Positions 62,747-64,000 of a DNA stretch of 64,000 nucleotides are shown one piece after another. Source of the DNA: Bacillota bacterium (GTDB taxonomy: Bacteria; Bacillota; Desulfotomaculia; Desulfotomaculales; Pelotomaculaceae); the NCBI GenBank assembly GCA_029555205.1, contig JAKPTB010000130.1, positions 1 through 64,000 of the forward strand, written 5' to 3'. A program made the translations under genes and the position numbers. The notes beneath the pieces are model-generated. The model saw only the letters and a list, made by a program, of their open reading frames with translations, did no database searches and was not told the DNA's origin. Positions within the stretch are counted from its first letter, which is position 1; the number at the start of each line of letters is the position of its first letter.

Positions 62747-64000
62747 TCAGGATTCTCTTTTCTTCAGTGCCGCTGCTGCTTCCAGGCGATCGTCAAAGGG
62801 GAATCTCTGGCTTCCTACAATCTGGTAATCCTCGTGACCCTTGCCCGCTATAACGACGACATCCCCCGTACCGGCCATTCCGATAGCCAGTTGGATCGCC
62901 TGCCGCCTGTCCGGCTCCACGCAGTATTTTGCTCCGGCCGGGCCGGACTTCATCCCCTCTTCAATATCCCGGATGATGGCCAGGGGCTCCTCCGTGCGCG
63001 GATTATCCGAGGTAATCACTGCAAAATCACTGTAACGGGCAGCAATGGCGCCCATCTGCGGCCGCTTGGTGCGGTCCCGGTCACCCCCGCAGCCGAATAC
63101 GGTGATTAAACGCCCCCCGTTTATCTCCCGGGCAGTCTTTAAAATATTCTCCAGACCGTCGGGAGTGTGGGCATAGTCCACAACCACAGCAAAATCCTGG
63201 CCTGCGTCAACCAGTTCAAAGCGCCCGGGTACCCCCACGGCCGCCTCCAGGGCTGTTTTAATCACAACCGCGGAAACGCCCAGAGCTGCCGCCGCGGTAT
63301 ATGCAGCCAGGGCGTTATAAACATTGAAAAGACCGGTCATCTTTAAATCAAGCCGGCAGCGGCCCCACCTGCCTGCAACAGTAAAAGAGGCGCCCCTGGC
63401 AGTTACCCGGATGTCCTGCGCCATCACGTCCGCCTCACCTTTTATTCCGTAGGTAAAAACCGTGCCCCCGGCTCCCTCAATTAGATGTACGGAGCTGGGA
63501 TCATCGGCGTTCAGGACGGCATATTTTTGAGTTTTCACACCGGGCTGCGCGAGGCTGCTGAAGAGCTTCTTTTTAACATCCCGGTATTCTTCCATATCCC
63601 TGTGAAAATCCAGATGGTCCTGGCTGAGATTTGTAAATACAGCCAGATCAAATTCGCACCCCTCCACCCGGTGCAGGGCCAGGGCATGGGAGGAAACTTC
63701 CATAACGCAGGCCTCTACTCCTTCTGCAGCCATCTCCTTGAGCAGGGCTTGCAGATCTGTGGACTCCGGAGTTGTATTCTTAACAGGTAGAATCCTGTCC
63801 CCAATTTTGTTGTGGATGGTGCCGATCAGGCCAACCTTCAAACCGGCATAATTTAAGATGGAAGCTATTAAGTTTGTAGTGGTGGTTTTACCATTGGTTC
63901 CGGTGACCCCGATCATTTTCAGCCCGGCTGAAGGGTTACCGAAAAAGCGTGCGGAAAGAAGCGCCAGAGCCCGCCTGGTATCGGGCACCACAGCCCAGGA
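62747..64000 (-). CDS. murE: UDP-N-acetylmuramoyl-tripeptide synthetase MurE, N-terminus off the window
   Basis: Partial: 417 codons to the stop are present; the start lies beyond base 64000. MIGVTGTNGKTTTTNLIASI is the ATP loop, NTTPESTDLQALLKEM and VMEVSSHALALHRV follow, and TNLSQDHLDFHRDMEEYRDV is the central motif. TSDNPRTEEPLAIIRDIEEG contains the DNPR sequence that selects meso-diaminopimelate, so the wall is predicted to be DAP-type. The C-terminal IAGKGHEDYQIVGSQRFPFD is standard. The gene opens the mur run visible here; pbp and spoVD genes would normally precede it. Confidence 0.96.
   Translation of the reverse strand, partial: SWAVVPDTRRALALLSARFFGNPSAGLKMIGVTGTNGKTTTTNLIASILNYAGLKVGLIGTIHNKIGDRILPVKNTTPESTDLQALLKEMAAEGVEACVMEVSSHALALHRVEGCEFDLAVFTNLSQDHLDFHRDMEEYRDVKKKLFSSLAQPGVKTQKYAVLNADDPSSVHLIEGAGGTVFTYGIKGEADVMAQDIRVTARGASFTVAGRWGRCRLDLKMTGLFNVYNALAAYTAAAALGVSAVVIKTALEAAVGVPGRFELVDAGQDFAVVVDYAHTPDGLENILKTAREINGGRLITVFGCGGDRDRTKRPQMGAIAARYSDFAVITSDNPRTEEPLAIIRDIEEGMKSGPAGAKYCVEPDRRQAIQLAIGMAGTGDVVVIAGKGHEDYQIVGSQRFPFDDRLEAAAALKKRES

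Overview
The window is about 64 kb of chromosome from a spore-forming, low-to-mid GC Clostridia. SpoIIGA/SigE/SigG, YqhV, YmxH, YjcZ-type miniproteins, a diaminopimelate-type MurE, a PyrR-attenuated pyr operon, an Ile T-box and a selenocysteine-containing SelD all point to the Peptococcaceae/Desulfotomaculales (Pelotomaculum/Desulfotomaculum-like). The genus is inferred from gene content; I could not search. Nearly everything is vertical housekeeping DNA on the minus strand. No rRNA, tRNA, transposase, phage gene or convincing CRISPR array was found.

Layout, read left to right (most genes run right to left). 0-3 kb: trmK end, a small zincin-like peptidase, rqcH. 3-16 kb: pyrimidine biosynthesis, with pyrR-pyrB-pyrC-pyrK-pyrD-pyrF in one operon. 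It carries two PyrR-binding attenuators and no carAB. pyrE lies downstream, beyond three cell-surface or unknown genes (an amidohydrolase, a fibronectin-III repeat protein and a NamZ-like muramidase). 16-25 kb: a lipoprotein, comA, a DUF441 membrane protein, rluD, lspA, a phosphodiester glycosidase pair and T-box-controlled ileS. 25-34 kb: the ylm-type division cluster (divIVA, yggT, proC, sepF, yggS, pgeF). An HlyD-like adaptor and a two-component system sit inside it, and ylmH is absent. 34-41 kb: a beta-CASP hydrolase, an FmdB zinc ribbon, a LysM protein, a KhtT/KhtU-type antiporter whose transporter gene has an in-frame TAA, and a YwqE-type phosphatase. 41-46 kb: sporulation regulators ymxH, sigG, sigE, spoIIGA, then two unknown genes and selD. 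46-64 kb: the dcw cluster ftsZ-ftsA-sbp-two DUF881 genes-ftsQ, then murA-murB-murC-murG-ftsW-murD-mraY-murF-murE. A sporulation miniprotein pair lies in the opposite orientation between ftsQ and murA.

The strongest unexplained signal is at about 20390-20822, between lspA and the glycosidase gene: some ten degenerate copies of a roughly 42-nt unit whose arms pair into at least eight helices, closed by a perfect 13-bp inverted repeat. The unit sequences differ but pairing is kept, and every non-Watson-Crick pair in the helices I drew is G-U when read on the plus strand. That suggests a structured plus-strand RNA of a kind I do not recognise. The same units also read as an eroded peptide repeat, so a decayed repeat-protein gene is the main alternative.

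Other notable points: UGA-Sec at codon 18 of selD with a SECIS-like hairpin; a duplicated translation start making a 7-codon ORF before the beta-CASP gene; paired hairpins with identical loops in an unusually long spoIIGA-sigE spacer; and several miniproteins that are easy to miss.
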